This document shows, piece after piece, positions 1 to 8,654 of a stretch of DNA of 64,000 nucleotides; the first letter of the stretch is position 1; every line of letters starts with the position of its first letter. The stretch lies in assembly GCF_032464895.1 (NCBI RefSeq), contig NZ_JAWDIC010000002.1:248001-312000 (forward strand). Direction: 5' to 3'. A program made the translations under genes and the position numbers. The DNA comes from Phycicoccus sp. M110.8 (GTDB lineage Bacteria; Actinomycetota; Actinomycetes; Actinomycetales; Dermatophilaceae). The notes below the pieces were generated by a model, which had not been told where the DNA came from, did no database searches, and saw only the letters and a list, made by a program, of their open reading frames with translations.

Positions 1-248
1 AAGTCCGGGTCACCGTCGAGGACGAGCCACCGCGCATCGACCCCGGCCCCGCGGCTGTAGGCGAGCAGGGCGAGCAGCATCTCCGCGACGCCGCCACCGG
101 TCGCCGTGGCGTTGACGTTCCAGAGCGTGTGGCCGGCGAACAGCGACCGGGCGCGCTCGGCCGCCCCCGCAAGCCGTTGTGCCCGCTGGGGGTCGAGCAA
201 CGCGCCGAGCCGGTCCAGCGGCACCGGCGCGATCGCCACCTCGCGCAC
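1..248 (-). CDS. Glycosyltransferase, trehalose-synthase-like (N-terminal part only)
   Basis: This gene runs off the left edge; only about 82 N-terminal residues are present. Translation from the GTG at 248 gives a start resembling VREVAIAPVPLDRLGALL, followed by LWNVNATATGGGVAEML and then GVDARWLVLDGDPDF. This N-terminal pattern (WNVN, GGGVAEML, WLVxxGDPxF) is typical of GT4-family trehalose synthases of the TreT type, which join a nucleotide-sugar glucose to glucose, and of related glycosyltransferases. The ATG slightly upstream is out of frame, so GTG is chosen. The catalytic C-terminal half is outside the window, so substrate cannot be judged. It is divergent from the aminotransferase at 412, across a repeat-filled gap. 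Confidence 0.75.
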   Translation of the reverse strand, partial: MREVAIAPVPLDRLGALLDPQRAQRLAGAAERARSLFAGHTLWNVNATATGGGVAEMLLALLAYSRGAGVDARWLVLDGDPD

Positions 249-272
249 ACCTCATGCTGGCACGGCGGCGCC

Positions 273-390
273 GTGGCGGGAACCGCCAGACGTCCGGGGT
301 GACGAGACCGGCGCGGCGGGAACCCGCGGGCCTCCGGCGTGGCGGGAACCGGCAGGCCTCCGGCGTGACGGGAACCGGCGCGCCCGCAGG
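273..390. repeat. 26-bp tandem repeat, three contiguous units plus one upstream copy
   Basis: Units of 26 bp lie at 313-338, 339-364 and 365-390, and a fourth diverged copy at 273-298. All contain GCGGGAACC or ACGGGAACC followed by a GC-rich tail such as GGCAGGCCTCCGGC. They fill most of the 163-bp gap between divergent genes, where the promoters for both should lie. A similar GGGAACCGGCAGACC occurs in another intergenic region at 25201. No coding function is seen. Confidence 0.75.
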
Positions 391-411
391 GGTGACGGCT
401 AGCCTGCGCAG

Positions 412-1581
412 ATGGGTAGTCCGCTGGTCGCGCGCATGCAGGGGTTCGGCTCGACCATCTTCGCGGAGATGACCGCGCTGGCGACGGAGCGCGGTGCGGT
501 GAACCTCGGCCAGGGCTTCCCCGACACCGACGGTCCGCGCGCGATGCTCGACGCCGCCAAGGCCGCGATCGACGCCGGCCGCAACCAGTACCCGCCCGGC
601 CCCGGCGTGCCCGAGCTGCTGGAAGCCGTTGCGGCACACCAGAAACGCTTCTACGGCATGGACCTCGACCCGCGCCGCGAGGTGCTCGTCACCGTCGGCG
701 CGACCGAGGCGATCGCCGCGACGATCCTCGCCCTGTGCGAACCGGGCGACGAGGTCGTGACGTTCGAGCCCTACTACGACTCGTATGCCGCGTCGATCGC
801 CCTCGCGGGCGCGGTGCGGCGGACGTCGGTGCTGCGCTTTCCCGACTTCGCCGTCGACGAGGCGTCGCTGCGCGCGGCCTTCTCCTCGCGGACCCGGCTG
901 GTGCTGCTCAACACGCCGCACAACCCGACCGGCAAGGTGTTCAGCCGCGAGGAGCTCGAGCTCGTCTGTGCCCTCGCGCGCGAGCACGACGCGTGGGTCG
1001 TCACCGACGAGGTGTACGAGCACCTCGTGTTCGACGGGGTCGAGCACGTGCCGGTCGCGACGCTGCCGGGCATGTGGGACCGGACGCTGACCATCTCCTC
1101 GGCCGGCAAGACGTTCTCGGCGACCGGCTGGAAGGTGGGCTGGGTCAGCGGGCCGGCCGAGGCGGTGGCTGCGGTGCGGGCCGTGAAGCAGTTCCTCACG
1201 TTCGTCGGCTCGGGACCGTTCCAGCCGGCCGTCGCCGTGGCGCTGGGCCTCGGCGACGACGTGTATGCCGGGCTGGCCTCGTCGCTGCAGGCCAAGCGGG
1301 ACCTGCTCGTGGCCGGGCTGCGCGGGGCCGGGTTGGAGGTCTCGGTGCCGGCGGGGACGTACTTCGTCGTGGCCGACGCGGCGCCGCTGGGGGCGGTGGA
1401 CGCCCTGGAGTTCTGCCGCGAGCTGCCGGGCCGGGCGGGTGTCGTGGGCGTGCCGGTGTCGGTGTTCCACGACGACGTCGACGCCGCGCGGACCTTGGTG
1501 CGCTTCGCGTTCTGCAAGCGCGACGAGGTGCTGCAGGAGGCGGTGGGCCGCCTGGGCACCCTGAGGACCTCGGCCGGCTGA
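412..1581 (+). CDS. PLP-dependent aminotransferase, class I fold (DapC / methionine-aminotransferase-like)
   Basis: This 389-residue protein has the whole fold-type I aminotransferase pattern. The N-terminus carries NLGQGFPDTDGP, the middle NTPHNPTGKVFS and DEVYEHLVFDG, and the PLP-binding lysine lies in SSAGKTFSATGWKVGW at about residue 233. The C-terminal RFAFCK supplies the conserved arginine that binds the substrate carboxylate. Close relatives are annotated as N-succinyldiaminopimelate aminotransferase (lysine and peptidoglycan precursor synthesis), methionine aminotransferase or kynurenine aminotransferase; the sequence alone does not separate these. Length is normal. It is single, with no operon partner on the plus strand before the peptidase at 1712. 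Confidence 0.9.
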   Translation: MGSPLVARMQGFGSTIFAEMTALATERGAVNLGQGFPDTDGPRAMLDAAKAAIDAGRNQYPPGPGVPELLEAVAAHQKRFYGMDLDPRREVLVTVGATEAIAATILALCEPGDEVVTFEPYYDSYAASIALAGAVRRTSVLRFPDFAVDEASLRAAFSSRTRLVLLNTPHNPTGKVFSREELELVCALAREHDAWVVTDEVYEHLVFDGVEHVPVATLPGMWDRTLTISSAGKTFSATGWKVGWVSGPAEAVAAVRAVKQFLTFVGSGPFQPAVAVALGLGDDVYAGLASSLQAKRDLLVAGLRGAGLEVSVPAGTYFVVADAAPLGAVDALEFCRELPGRAGVVGVPVSVFHDDVDAARTLVRFAFCKRDEVLQEAVGRLGTLRTSAG

Positions 1582-1594
1582 CCGGTCCGGTTGC

Positions 1595-1660
1595 GTCCAC
1601 AGGGTCGTCCCTGCGGCGACGCCGTCCACAGGGTCGTCCCTGCGGCGACGCCGTCCACAG
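1595..1660. repeat. 29-bp perfect tandem repeat (2.3 copies)
   Basis: Two identical 29-bp units, 1595-1623 and 1624-1652, start GTCCACAGGGTCGTCCC and end GCGACGCC. A third copy begins at 1653 (GTCCACAG) and then diverges. The array lies immediately after the aminotransferase stop and before the M23 gene. Perfect identity suggests recent duplication or slippage. Confidence 0.85.
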
Positions 1661-1711
1661 CCTCGGGCGGCGGTCGTGGGACTGCCGGTCCCCACCCACC
1701 ACGCTGGCCGG

Positions 1712-2356
1712 ATGAACCTCGCGAGCAGCATCGTCCCGGTCGTGGCCTCGGCCCTCGTGGCCGGGGCGGCCGTGACCGGCGCCCGGTCCACGTCTGCACC
1801 GTCTCCGGTCGCAGGAGTGCAGGGTTCCGTTGTCGCACCCGGTGCGGTGGCGCCCGCCGCTGGGCCCGCCCCGGTGGAATCGTCCACCTCCACTGGAGCC
1901 GTCGGAGGTCCGCGTGCCGCCGCGGCTCCGCGTGGCCGGTGGCAGTGGCCGTTGACCCCACGACCTCCGGTCGCTCGTCCCTACCTCGCGCCCCGGTCGA
2001 CGTGGGGCGCCGGACACCGTGGTGTGGACCTGGCAGCGGCGAGAGGACAGCCGGTCCATGCCGTCGCGGCCGGAACGGTCACCCATGTCGGCGTCATCGC
2101 CGGCCGGCCGACCGTGACGGTGACCCATCCCGGCGGCCTGAGGTCGACCTACGAACCGGTGGACGCCGCAGTCCGACCGGGAGACGCGGTCCGCGCCGGA
2201 CAGGTCCTCGGGACGCTCGTGGTCGCCGGTTCGCACTGCTCCCCCACCGCGTGCCTCCACCTCGGCGCGCTGCGGGGACGCGAGTACCTCGACCCGATGA
2301 CGCTGCTCGGGCCCGTCCGGGTCAGGCTGCTGCCGCTCTGGCGCGCCGGGCCCTGA
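1712..2356 (+). CDS. Secreted M23-family (LytM-type) peptidase-like protein
   Basis: The 214-residue product has an N-terminal hydrophobic export segment (about residues 3-25, VVASALVAGAAVTG), a low-complexity Pro/Ala/Gly linker, and a C-terminal M23 domain. Visible landmarks are WGAGHRGVDLAA (zinc ligands His and Asp), the strand GTVTHVGVIAGRPTVTVTH and the terminal motif LHLGAL. M23 enzymes cut peptidoglycan cross-bridges. In the usual HxHxG motif the first His is catalytic; here the residue at that place is Cys (CLHLG), so activity may be reduced or the variant may be family-specific. The ATG at 1712 is chosen because the export segment follows it directly; an upstream GTG at 1676 would add residues before it. 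Confidence 0.85.
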   Translation: MNLASSIVPVVASALVAGAAVTGARSTSAPSPVAGVQGSVVAPGAVAPAAGPAPVESSTSTGAVGGPRAAAAPRGRWQWPLTPRPPVARPYLAPRSTWGAGHRGVDLAAARGQPVHAVAAGTVTHVGVIAGRPTVTVTHPGGLRSTYEPVDAAVRPGDAVRAGQVLGTLVVAGSHCSPTACLHLGALRGREYLDPMTLLGPVRVRLLPLWRAGP

Positions 2357-2411
2357 CGGACGCACACCGGGCTGGCGGGTTGCCTCGCTGCCGTGCCTGC
2401 TGCAAGCCGGC

Positions 2412-3242
2412 TCAGGCGCCCGTCGGGTAGGGCCAGGGCTTGCAGCCGCCGAGCGAGAGCGTCTGCTGGACCATGACGGGCGCGCGCTCGCCCCGGGCCG
2501 GGCAGCTGCGGTGCTGGTGGCCCAACCCGTGACCGACCTCGTGGTTCACCTGGTACACCCGGTAGCGGGCGACGTCGCTGCCGTAGCTGTCGTCGCCGAG
2601 TGCCCAGCGCCGGAAGTTCAGGACAGAGCGCTGGCCGTTCCAGCAGGAGACCTGCGAGAGCGTGCGCATGGGGGCGCAGAGCTTGTCGGTGAGGCCCGGG
2701 CTGGCGAGCGTGACCCGGATGTCGACGCGGGCGCCGGCAGCAGCCTGTGCGGGGGTGACGTTGACGAAGCGGATGCCGTCGACCTTCTGCCAGCCACGGG
2801 GGTCGAGCAGCACGGACTGGACGGTGCGGGCGACGTCGGCCTCCTCGACGTCCAGGCCACCCTCGATCTCGACGGTGTACCGCACCGTGCGGCCAGCGAC
2901 GTCGTTGGCCACGGCAGGCACTGCGACCACGCGGATCTTCCCGGTGCCGTTCTGGGGAACCCCTGCCGGTCCGCTGGACGTGGCCTGGGTGCTGGGCTCG
3001 CCGTCGTCGTTGCCGGGGGCCACGGTGGGCGCAGGCGTGGTGCCGCGCGTCGTGGGGCTGCTGGCCGATGAGGACGGCGCCGCCGTGGGGACCTCCGCCT
3101 CGCCTCGACCCACGAGACGCACCGTCACCACCGTGAGCAGGGCGAGGACCAGGGCGCCGGCGAGCGTGCGGCGCAGCCTGACGCGCCGACTCGGGCCACG
3201 CCTGCGACGCCGGACGGGGGGCTGCTGCGACTGGTCACCCAC
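2412..3242 (-). CDS. DUF3152 domain protein, membrane-anchored zinc-metalloprotease-like
   Basis: The protein has 276 residues and starts with GTG at 3242. An arginine-rich N-terminus (RRRRRGPSRRVRLRR) is followed by one membrane segment (about residues 27-45), then a Ser/Thr/Pro-rich linker, then the DUF3152 domain. Near the C-terminus is HEVGHGLGHQH, the HExxHxxxxxH zinc site of metzincin-type proteases. Cysteines at the end (KLCAPMR, VSCWNG, HRSCPA, GGCKPW) could form disulfides outside the cell. The family is common in actinobacteria, but I know of no assigned substrate. It stands between convergent M23 and same-strand xerC, with its own short gaps. Extracellular proteolysis is inference. 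Confidence 0.85.
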   Translation of the reverse strand: MGDQSQQPPVRRRRRGPSRRVRLRRTLAGALVLALLTVVTVRLVGRGEAEVPTAAPSSSASSPTTRGTTPAPTVAPGNDDGEPSTQATSSGPAGVPQNGTGKIRVVAVPAVANDVAGRTVRYTVEIEGGLDVEEADVARTVQSVLLDPRGWQKVDGIRFVNVTPAQAAAGARVDIRVTLASPGLTDKLCAPMRTLSQVSCWNGQRSVLNFRRWALGDDSYGSDVARYRVYQVNHEVGHGLGHQHRSCPARGERAPVMVQQTLSLGGCKPWPYPTGA

Positions 3243-3331
3243 GCCGCGTCACCCCTCCCTGCGTCCCGGCGCGCGACGCCCTCCATCGCGCGGCCCGGCG
3301 CCATTGTGCTCCGAGCGTGCCACGTGTCGCC

Positions 3332-4246
3332 TCAGGCGCGCGGGTGGGCCTGGCGGTAGGACTGCTTCAACCGGTCGACCGAGACGTGCGTGTAGATCTG
3401 CGTCGTGGCGAGCGAGGCGTGGCCGAGCAGCTCCTGGACGAGGCGCAGGTCCGCACCACCCTCGAGCAGGTGGGTGGCCGCGCTGTGCCGCAGTCCGTGC
3501 GGTCCGAGGTCCGGGGCGTCCGGGACGTGGCGCAGCAGCTCGTGCAGCGCCTCGCGCACCTGCCTCGGGTCGGCCCGGCGACCACGCCGGCCCAGGAGCA
3601 GAGCGGGACCGCTGGCGGGGGTCACCACCTGCGGCCGTCCGCGGACCAGCCACGCCTCGACGGCCTCCCGCGCGGGGGCGCCGAACGGCACGGTGCGCTC
3701 CTTGCCGCCCTTGCCCATGACCCGCGCCACTCCCGCGGCGAGGTCGACGTCGTCGATGTCCAGGGCTGCGAGCTCCCCCACGCGGATCCCGCTCGCGTAC
3801 AAGAGCTCGAGGGCCGCCCGGTTGCGCAGGTGCATGGGGTCCTCGTCGTCGCTCGCCACGGCGGCGACGTCGAGCAGGGCCGTGGCCTGGGACGGCTTCA
3901 GGACCTCCGGGAGGCGCGAGCTGCGGGAGGGCGAGGCCAGCCGCAGGGACGGGTCCGCCGGGATCCGACCGGTACGGGTCGCCCACCCCAGGAAACCCCT
4001 GGCCGACGCCGCCCGCCTCGCCACCGTCGAGCGCGCCGCCCCGGACTGCGCCTGGCGAGCCAGCCAGGACCGCAGATCCGTCAGCCGGATCTCGTCCAGG
4101 GAGCTGACACCGCGTTCCTCCTCAAGGAACTGCACGAGGTGGCGAAGGTCGCCCAGGTAGGCGCGGATCGTGTGCTCGGACCGGCCCCGCTCGCTGCGCA
4201 GGTGCCGCTCGTACGCCGTCACCGCCTCGGCGCTGTGCCCGTCCAC
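3332..4246 (-). CDS. xerC: Tyrosine site-specific recombinase XerC
   Basis: The 304-residue protein resolves chromosome dimers at dif together with XerD under FtsK control. The SAM-like core-binding N-domain starts with [21 protein letters not shown]. The catalytic domain shows all active-site residues: Arg in [12 protein letters not shown], Lys in [13 protein letters not shown], His-x-x-Arg in [15 protein letters not shown], His in [16 protein letters not shown], and the Tyr nucleophile in that last motif. The GTG at 4246 is preferred because it gives the family length; the reading frame stays open upstream into dprA with unlike composition. XerC beside dprA and comM is the usual actinobacterial order. 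Confidence 0.93.
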   Translation of the reverse strand: MDGHSAEAVTAYERHLRSERGRSEHTIRAYLGDLRHLVQFLEEERGVSSLDEIRLTDLRSWLARQAQSGAARSTVARRAASARGFLGWATRTGRIPADPSLRLASPSRSSRLPEVLKPSQATALLDVAAVASDDEDPMHLRNRAALELLYASGIRVGELAALDIDDVDLAAGVARVMGKGGKERTVPFGAPAREAVEAWLVRGRPQVVTPASGPALLLGRRGRRADPRQVREALHELLRHVPDAPDLGPHGLRHSAATHLLEGGADLRLVQELLGHASLATTQIYTHVSVDRLKQSYRQAHPRA

Positions 4247-4304
4247 CGGCCCACCGTCGCAGGACCGTCGTCCCGGGACAAGCCGCCGCACCGCGGGGCA
4301 GCGC

Positions 4305-5486
4305 CTACTCGGGCGCGGTCGTCGGTGCCTTCCGCCACCCACCGCGCTGTCGCTGGCACAGCCCCTCGAGCTCCAGCACGCCGAGCGCCGCGAGCGCCTG
4401 CGCGGCACTGAGCCCGGCCCGCGCCGCGAGCGCGTCGACCCCGAGGGCGCCACGGTGCGGCAGCGCCTCGAGTGCCCGCCGGTGCACCGGGTCGAGCAGG
4501 TCGGCGGGGTCGACCGCACCGCGCTTCACCGGGGCCAGCTCACCGACCCGGCCCGCGAGCTCGACCACCTCGCCGACGTCGGTCACCAGCTCGGCACCGT
4601 CGCGGATCAGCACGTGGCAGCCGGCCGACGCCGCAGAGGTCACGGGTCCCGGCACGGCGCCGACGACCCGGCGCGCCTCCCGCGCGTGCCGGGCGGTGTT
4701 GCCCGACCCCGACCGCAGCCCTGCCTCCACGACCACCGTGCCGCGCGCGAGTGTCGCGATGAGCCGGTTGCGGCTCAGGAAGCGCCAGCGCGTGGGCGCG
4801 CTCCCCGGCGGCACCTCGCTCACCACAGCGCCGTCACGGGCGATGCGGTCGAGCAGGCCGGCGTGACCGGCCGGGTAGGCGCGGTCGATGCCACCCGCGA
4901 GCACCGCGACCGTGACCCCTCGCGCGACGAGCGCACCCTCGTGGGCCGCCGCATCGATGCCGTACGCCGCGCCGGACACCACGGCGAAGCCGCGCTCGGC
5001 CAGGCCCGCCCCGAGCTCGCGGGCCATGTGCAACCCGTAGCCGGTCGCGGCGCGGGCCCCCACCAGGGCGACACTGCGCTCGCCCACGGCCGGAAGGTCG
5101 GCCGGCCCGCGCACCCACAGGCACAGGGGCGGCCGGAGGTCCTCGACCCCCGTCGGCCACTCGTCGTCCCCCGGCACGACGACCCGCGCTGAGAGCGCCT
5201 CGAGGATCCTCGGCTCGCTGGACAGGTCGAGCTCGGCCAGCCGCGGGTGGAGCCGGCGGGCCAGCTCGCCCTCCGGGTCGAGGCCGTGCAAGGCGCCGAG
5301 GGCACCGCCGCCCGCCACGAGCTGGGCGACCACCGGGTCCTCCGGCTCGGACAGGCGCGCCCACGCGACCCGGGCCGTGCGCTCGTCGTCGACCTGTCGC
5401 AGGACGCGCTCGAGGTCCCGGCGCACCTCGGCGGGCGAGGAACCGGACCTCGACGCCCCGGCCTGCGTGGGGCGCTGCGCACTCAT
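4305..5486 (-). CDS. dprA: DNA-processing protein DprA (Smf)
   Basis: DprA binds incoming single-stranded DNA and loads RecA during transformation. The 393-residue protein has an N-terminal helical region, the Rossmann-like core ([75 protein letters not shown]), and a C-terminal winged-helix DprA_WH domain ([22 protein letters not shown]). The ATG at 5486 overlaps the comM stop by 4 bp, so the two are translationally coupled. Many actinobacteria keep dprA without proven competence, so a role in uptake here is open. Confidence 0.93.
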   Translation of the reverse strand: MSAQRPTQAGASRSGSSPAEVRRDLERVLRQVDDERTARVAWARLSEPEDPVVAQLVAGGGALGALHGLDPEGELARRLHPRLAELDLSSEPRILEALSARVVVPGDDEWPTGVEDLRPPLCLWVRGPADLPAVGERSVALVGARAATGYGLHMARELGAGLAERGFAVVSGAAYGIDAAAHEGALVARGVTVAVLAGGIDRAYPAGHAGLLDRIARDGAVVSEVPPGSAPTRWRFLSRNRLIATLARGTVVVEAGLRSGSGNTARHAREARRVVGAVPGPVTSAASAGCHVLIRDGAELVTDVGEVVELAGRVGELAPVKRGAVDPADLLDPVHRRALEALPHRGALGVDALAARAGLSAAQALAALGVLELEGLCQRQRGGWRKAPTTAPE

Positions 5487-7027
5487 GCGGCCACCGCGCC
5501 CTGGCTGCGGAACGTCAGCGCCTGTCCGAGGTCGTCGCGCCCCGGCCGGGAACGGCCGGCCAGGTCGGCCATCGTCCAGCCGACGCGGAGCACCCGGTCG
5601 TACCCGCGCAGGGTGAGGGCGCCACGGTCCAGGGCGCGGTCGATGTCGACGGTCGCCGAGCTCGGGAGCCGCCACGGCGTCCGGCGCAGCCGTGCACCGG
5701 GGACGTGGCTGTTGAGCCGCCACGGTGTCGCCGCCCACCTCTCCGCCTGCGCCGCCCGCGCCCGGGCCACACGTTCGGCCACGGCGGCGCTCGGCTCTCC
5801 CCCGCCGGTCACCATCGAGGACCGGGTGACGGCCGGCACCTCGACCTGCAGGTCGACACGGTCGAGGAGCGGCCCCGACAGCCGGGCGAGGTAGCCGCGC
5901 TTGGCCTTCGGGGAGCAGGAGCAGCCGACGCCCTTGCCGAAGCCGAGCCCGCAGGGGCAGGGGTTGGCCGCCATCACGAGCTGGAAGCGCGCCGGGAACC
6001 GGACGGCGGACCGGGCCCTGGCCACGACGACGTGACCGGACTCCAGCGGCTGGCGCAGCGCCTGCAGCGCGCCGACCTTGAACTCGGGCGCCTCGTCGAG
6101 GAAGAGCACACCGTGGTGGGCCTGGCTGATCGCGCCGGGGCGCACCACGCCGCTGCCGCCGCCGATCACGGCCGCCTGCGTGGCGCTGTGGTGCGGCGCG
6201 ACGAACGGCGGCACCCCGGCCAGGTCCAGCTCGGCCGCCGTCACGCCCAGCAGCGAGCGCACGGCCAGGACGTCGATCGACTGCTCGCGCGTCAGCCTCG
6301 GCATGATCGTGACGAGCCGCTCGGCGAGCATCGTCTTGCCCGACCCGGGAGGTCCCAGCAGGAACAGGTGGTGACCGCCGGCCGCCGCCAGCTCGAGGGC
6401 GCGCCGCGGTTCCTCCTGCCCGACGACGTCGGCGAGGTCCGGCGGGGCCACGGGGCCGCCCGCCTCCTGCGCGGCCGGGACCGCCACACCCACCCGGAGC
6501 GGGTCGCCCGGCGAGCACGCGGCATACGCGGCGATGAGGTCGGCGAGGTGTCGTACCGCGTGGACGCGCACGTCGGGCACCAGGGCGGCCTCGGCGGCGT
6601 TCGCGACCGGCACGACGACGTCGGTGCAGCCCGCCCGCGCGGCGGCCAGCACCGCCGGCAGCACGCCCCGGACGGTCCGCACGGACCCGTCGAGGCCGAG
6701 CTCGCCCAGGTGGACCACGGGCCGCACCACCTCGGCGGGGACCAGGTCCAGCGCCGCCGCGACACTGACCGCGATGGGCAGGTCGAACCCGCTGCCGTTC
6801 TTGGGGATGGACGCCGGGGACAGGTTGACGGTGATGCGGTCCTGCTGCAGCGACCGCCCGATGCTCGCCGCGGCCGCCTTGACCCGGCTCGGCGCCTGCG
6901 AGCACGCGGTGTCGGGCAGCCCGCTCAGCAGGAACGCCGGCAGGCCGCCGGACAGGTGCGCCTCCACCTCGACCACGGCACCGGTCAGGCCCTCCAGCGT
7001 CACCGAGCGGGTGGACCCGAACGTCAC
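5483..7027 (-). CDS. comM: ComM/YifB family AAA+ ATPase (Mg-chelatase-like)
   Basis: The 514-residue protein belongs to the ComM branch of AAA+ ATPases, hexameric helicases that drive branch migration during natural transformation in gamma-proteobacteria. An N-terminal Lon-protease-like ChlI domain (NLSPASIPKNGSGFDLPIA) precedes the AAA+ module with Walker A GPPGSGKT, Walker B VLFLDEAPEF, and the C-terminal domain (LRGYDRVLRVGWTMADL). A zinc-like cluster CPCGLG...CSCSPK occurs after the sensor strand, as usual in this family. Start GTG at 7027 overlaps the yraN stop (GTGA), and homology begins at VTFGSTRSV; the frame is open upstream but that part is unlike the family. Confidence 0.92.
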   Translation of the reverse strand: MTFGSTRSVTLEGLTGAVVEVEAHLSGGLPAFLLSGLPDTACSQAPSRVKAAAASIGRSLQQDRITVNLSPASIPKNGSGFDLPIAVSVAAALDLVPAEVVRPVVHLGELGLDGSVRTVRGVLPAVLAAARAGCTDVVVPVANAAEAALVPDVRVHAVRHLADLIAAYAACSPGDPLRVGVAVPAAQEAGGPVAPPDLADVVGQEEPRRALELAAAGGHHLFLLGPPGSGKTMLAERLVTIMPRLTREQSIDVLAVRSLLGVTAAELDLAGVPPFVAPHHSATQAAVIGGGSGVVRPGAISQAHHGVLFLDEAPEFKVGALQALRQPLESGHVVVARARSAVRFPARFQLVMAANPCPCGLGFGKGVGCSCSPKAKRGYLARLSGPLLDRVDLQVEVPAVTRSSMVTGGGEPSAAVAERVARARAAQAERWAATPWRLNSHVPGARLRRTPWRLPSSATVDIDRALDRGALTLRGYDRVLRVGWTMADLAGRSRPGRDDLGQALTFRSQGAVAA

Positions 7028-7398
7028 GACCCCACCCCCTGCAGGTGGCGCACCCGCGCGGGTCCGGTCGCCGGGCGCAGGATCCCGATGACGTCGATGC
7101 GCACCCGGTCGGCGTGCTCGTCGTGAGCCTGCAGCCAAGCCGCCGCGAGTCGCCGCAAGCGCGCGGCCTTGCGGCGGTCCACCGCCTCCACCGGTGCGCC
7201 GAAACGCTGGGACCGTCGGGTCTTGACCTCGCAGAACACGAGGCAGTCGCCGTCCCGCGCCACGAGGTCGATCTCACCGTGCGCGCACCGCCAGTTGCGG
7301 TCGAGCACGGTCAGGCCGTGCTCCCCCAGGTATCGCGCCGCCAGCTGCTCGCCGTACCTGCCGAGCGCTCGTCGCGGGTCATCCGCTCCGTCCGTCAT
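7024..7398 (-). CDS. yraN: YraN family (UPF0102) endonuclease-like protein
   Basis: A 124-residue UPF0102 protein with the restriction-endonuclease-like core: LGRYGEQLAARYLGEHG at the N-terminus, then NWRCAHGEIDLVARDG and VFCEVKTRR, which supply the E...D...ExK catalytic pattern. The family is widespread; its biochemical role is not settled, though the nuclease fold and neighbours dprA and comM suggest DNA processing. It is the first gene of the yraN-comM-dprA run, and its stop overlaps the comM start. Confidence 0.88.
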   Translation of the reverse strand: MTDGADDPRRALGRYGEQLAARYLGEHGLTVLDRNWRCAHGEIDLVARDGDCLVFCEVKTRRSQRFGAPVEAVDRRKAARLRRLAAAWLQAHDEHADRVRIDVIGILRPATGPARVRHLQGVGS

Positions 7399-7515
7399 GC
7401 CGCCAGCGTCCTGCCGGCGGAGGACGCGCCGACAGCCCGACCTGAACGCCCTGTGGACGACGCCGACGGTGTCGCCGGCCTGTGGACGAAGGGCCGCGGA
7501 CGAGCCGCGGAGGAG

Positions 7516-7833
7516 CTAGAAGCCCTCGCCCTTGGGGAGTTCGAGGTCGGACTTGGCGAGCTCCTCGACGTTGACGTCCTTGAACGTCACGACCCGCACC
7601 TGCTTGGCGAACCGGGCCGGACGGTAGATGTCCCACACCCAGGCGTCCTGCATGGTGACGTCGAAGTAGACCTCACCCCCGTCGGAACGGACCTTCACGT
7701 CGACGGAGTTGCACAGGTAGAACCGGCGCTCGGTCTCCACGACGTGGCTGAACAGCCCCACGACGTCCCGGTACTCGCGGTAGAGCTGCAGCTCCATCTC
7801 GGACTCGTACTTCTCGAGGTCCTCGGCACTCAT
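7516..7833 (-). CDS. DUF2469 family conserved protein
   Basis: A 105-residue acidic protein beginning [20 protein letters not shown]. This is the actinobacteria-specific DUF2469 family, almost always found between rnhB and yraN. The C-terminus [19 protein letters not shown] is typical. There is no membrane segment, cysteine cluster or nucleotide-binding motif; the function is unknown. The start overlaps the rnhB stop by 4 bp, so it is co-translated with rnhB. A 117-bp gap without visible signals separates it from yraN. Confidence 0.9.
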   Translation of the reverse strand: MSAEDLEKYESEMELQLYREYRDVVGLFSHVVETERRFYLCNSVDVKVRSDGGEVYFDVTMQDAWVWDIYRPARFAKQVRVVTFKDVNVEELAKSDLELPKGEGF

Positions 7834-8654
7834 CTCGCGATCATCTCCGCGCTCGTCTCGGGGGTCGCCCCTGCGGCCGTCCCCGCACCCGTCTCGTCGT
7901 CGTCCACCGGCAGTCCAGCCGGGGCCGCACCCTCATTCTCGCCCGCCACCCCGGGCAGTCGCCACGACCGCCGGTGCAGGTCGGTGGCGCCGTACGCCTC
8001 GAGCGCCGCGAGGTGCTCCGGCGCGGCATACCCCTTGTTCTCCTCCCACCCGTATGCCGGGTGCTCGGGGGCGGCGGCCACCATCAGGGCGTCGCGCTCC
8101 ACCTTGGCCAGCACGGAGGCGGCGGCCACGGAGGAGCACTTGAGGTCGGCCTTGATCATCGTGGTCACCGGCGGGGTGACCGGTCCCGACTCGTCGGCGA
8201 AGGCGAACAGCCCCACCTCGTCGGGCGCGGTGAGCCAGTCGTGGTTGCCGTCGAGGATGACGAGGTCCGGCACGGTGCCGACGGCCGCGAGGGCGCGCAT
8301 CCCGGCGAGCCGCAGCGCGGCGATGATCCCGATCTCGTCGATCTCGGCGGGTGAGGCGTGGCCGACCGCGAAGTCGAGGGCCCAGCGCCGGATCTTCGGG
8401 ACCATCGCGACCCGGGCGGCGGGCGTGAGCAGCTTGGAGTCCTTGACGCCGGTGGGGGCGCTGCGGGACGTCTCGTCGATGAGCACCACGCCCACCGTCA
8501 CCGGCCCGGCGAGGGCGCCGCGGCCGACCTCGTCCATCCCGGCCAGCACGCGGTGGCCGTCCCGCTGGAGCTGGCGCTCGACGCGCAGGCTGGGCTTGCG
8601 GCTGGTGGCGGCCTTGCGGGTCGCCGGCCGGCGTGTGGTGGCCACGTCAGCCAC
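7830..8654 (-). CDS. rnhB: Ribonuclease HII
   Basis: RNase HII removes ribonucleotides and RNA primers from DNA hybrids. The 274-residue protein shows the catalytic carboxylates in [14 protein letters not shown] (Asp-Glu) and in [10 protein letters not shown], and the conserved [20 protein letters not shown]. It carries a basic N-terminal extension ([15 protein letters not shown]) and an acidic, Gly/Ala-rich C-terminal tail (after WRLPGVAG) of about 40 residues, beyond the usual length of 200-230. It overlaps lepB by 8 bp and DUF2469 by 4 bp. Confidence 0.93.
   Translation of the reverse strand: MADVATTRRPATRKAATSRKPSLRVERQLQRDGHRVLAGMDEVGRGALAGPVTVGVVLIDETSRSAPTGVKDSKLLTPAARVAMVPKIRRWALDFAVGHASPAEIDEIGIIAALRLAGMRALAAVGTVPDLVILDGNHDWLTAPDEVGLFAFADESGPVTPPVTTMIKADLKCSSVAAASVLAKVERDALMVAAAPEHPAYGWEENKGYAAPEHLAALEAYGATDLHRRSWRLPGVAGENEGAAPAGLPVDDDETGAGTAAGATPETSAEMIAR

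Noticed and set aside
10-1893. A 627-residue minus-strand reading frame covering the aminotransferase
   Set aside because: It is rich in Arg, Gly and Ala, has no recognised motif and lies antisense to a clear aminotransferase. Long open antisense frames are common at this GC content.
3332-4246. XerC as part of an integron or phage
   Set aside because: It is in the fixed housekeeping order with dprA and comM and there is no att site or cassette array nearby.
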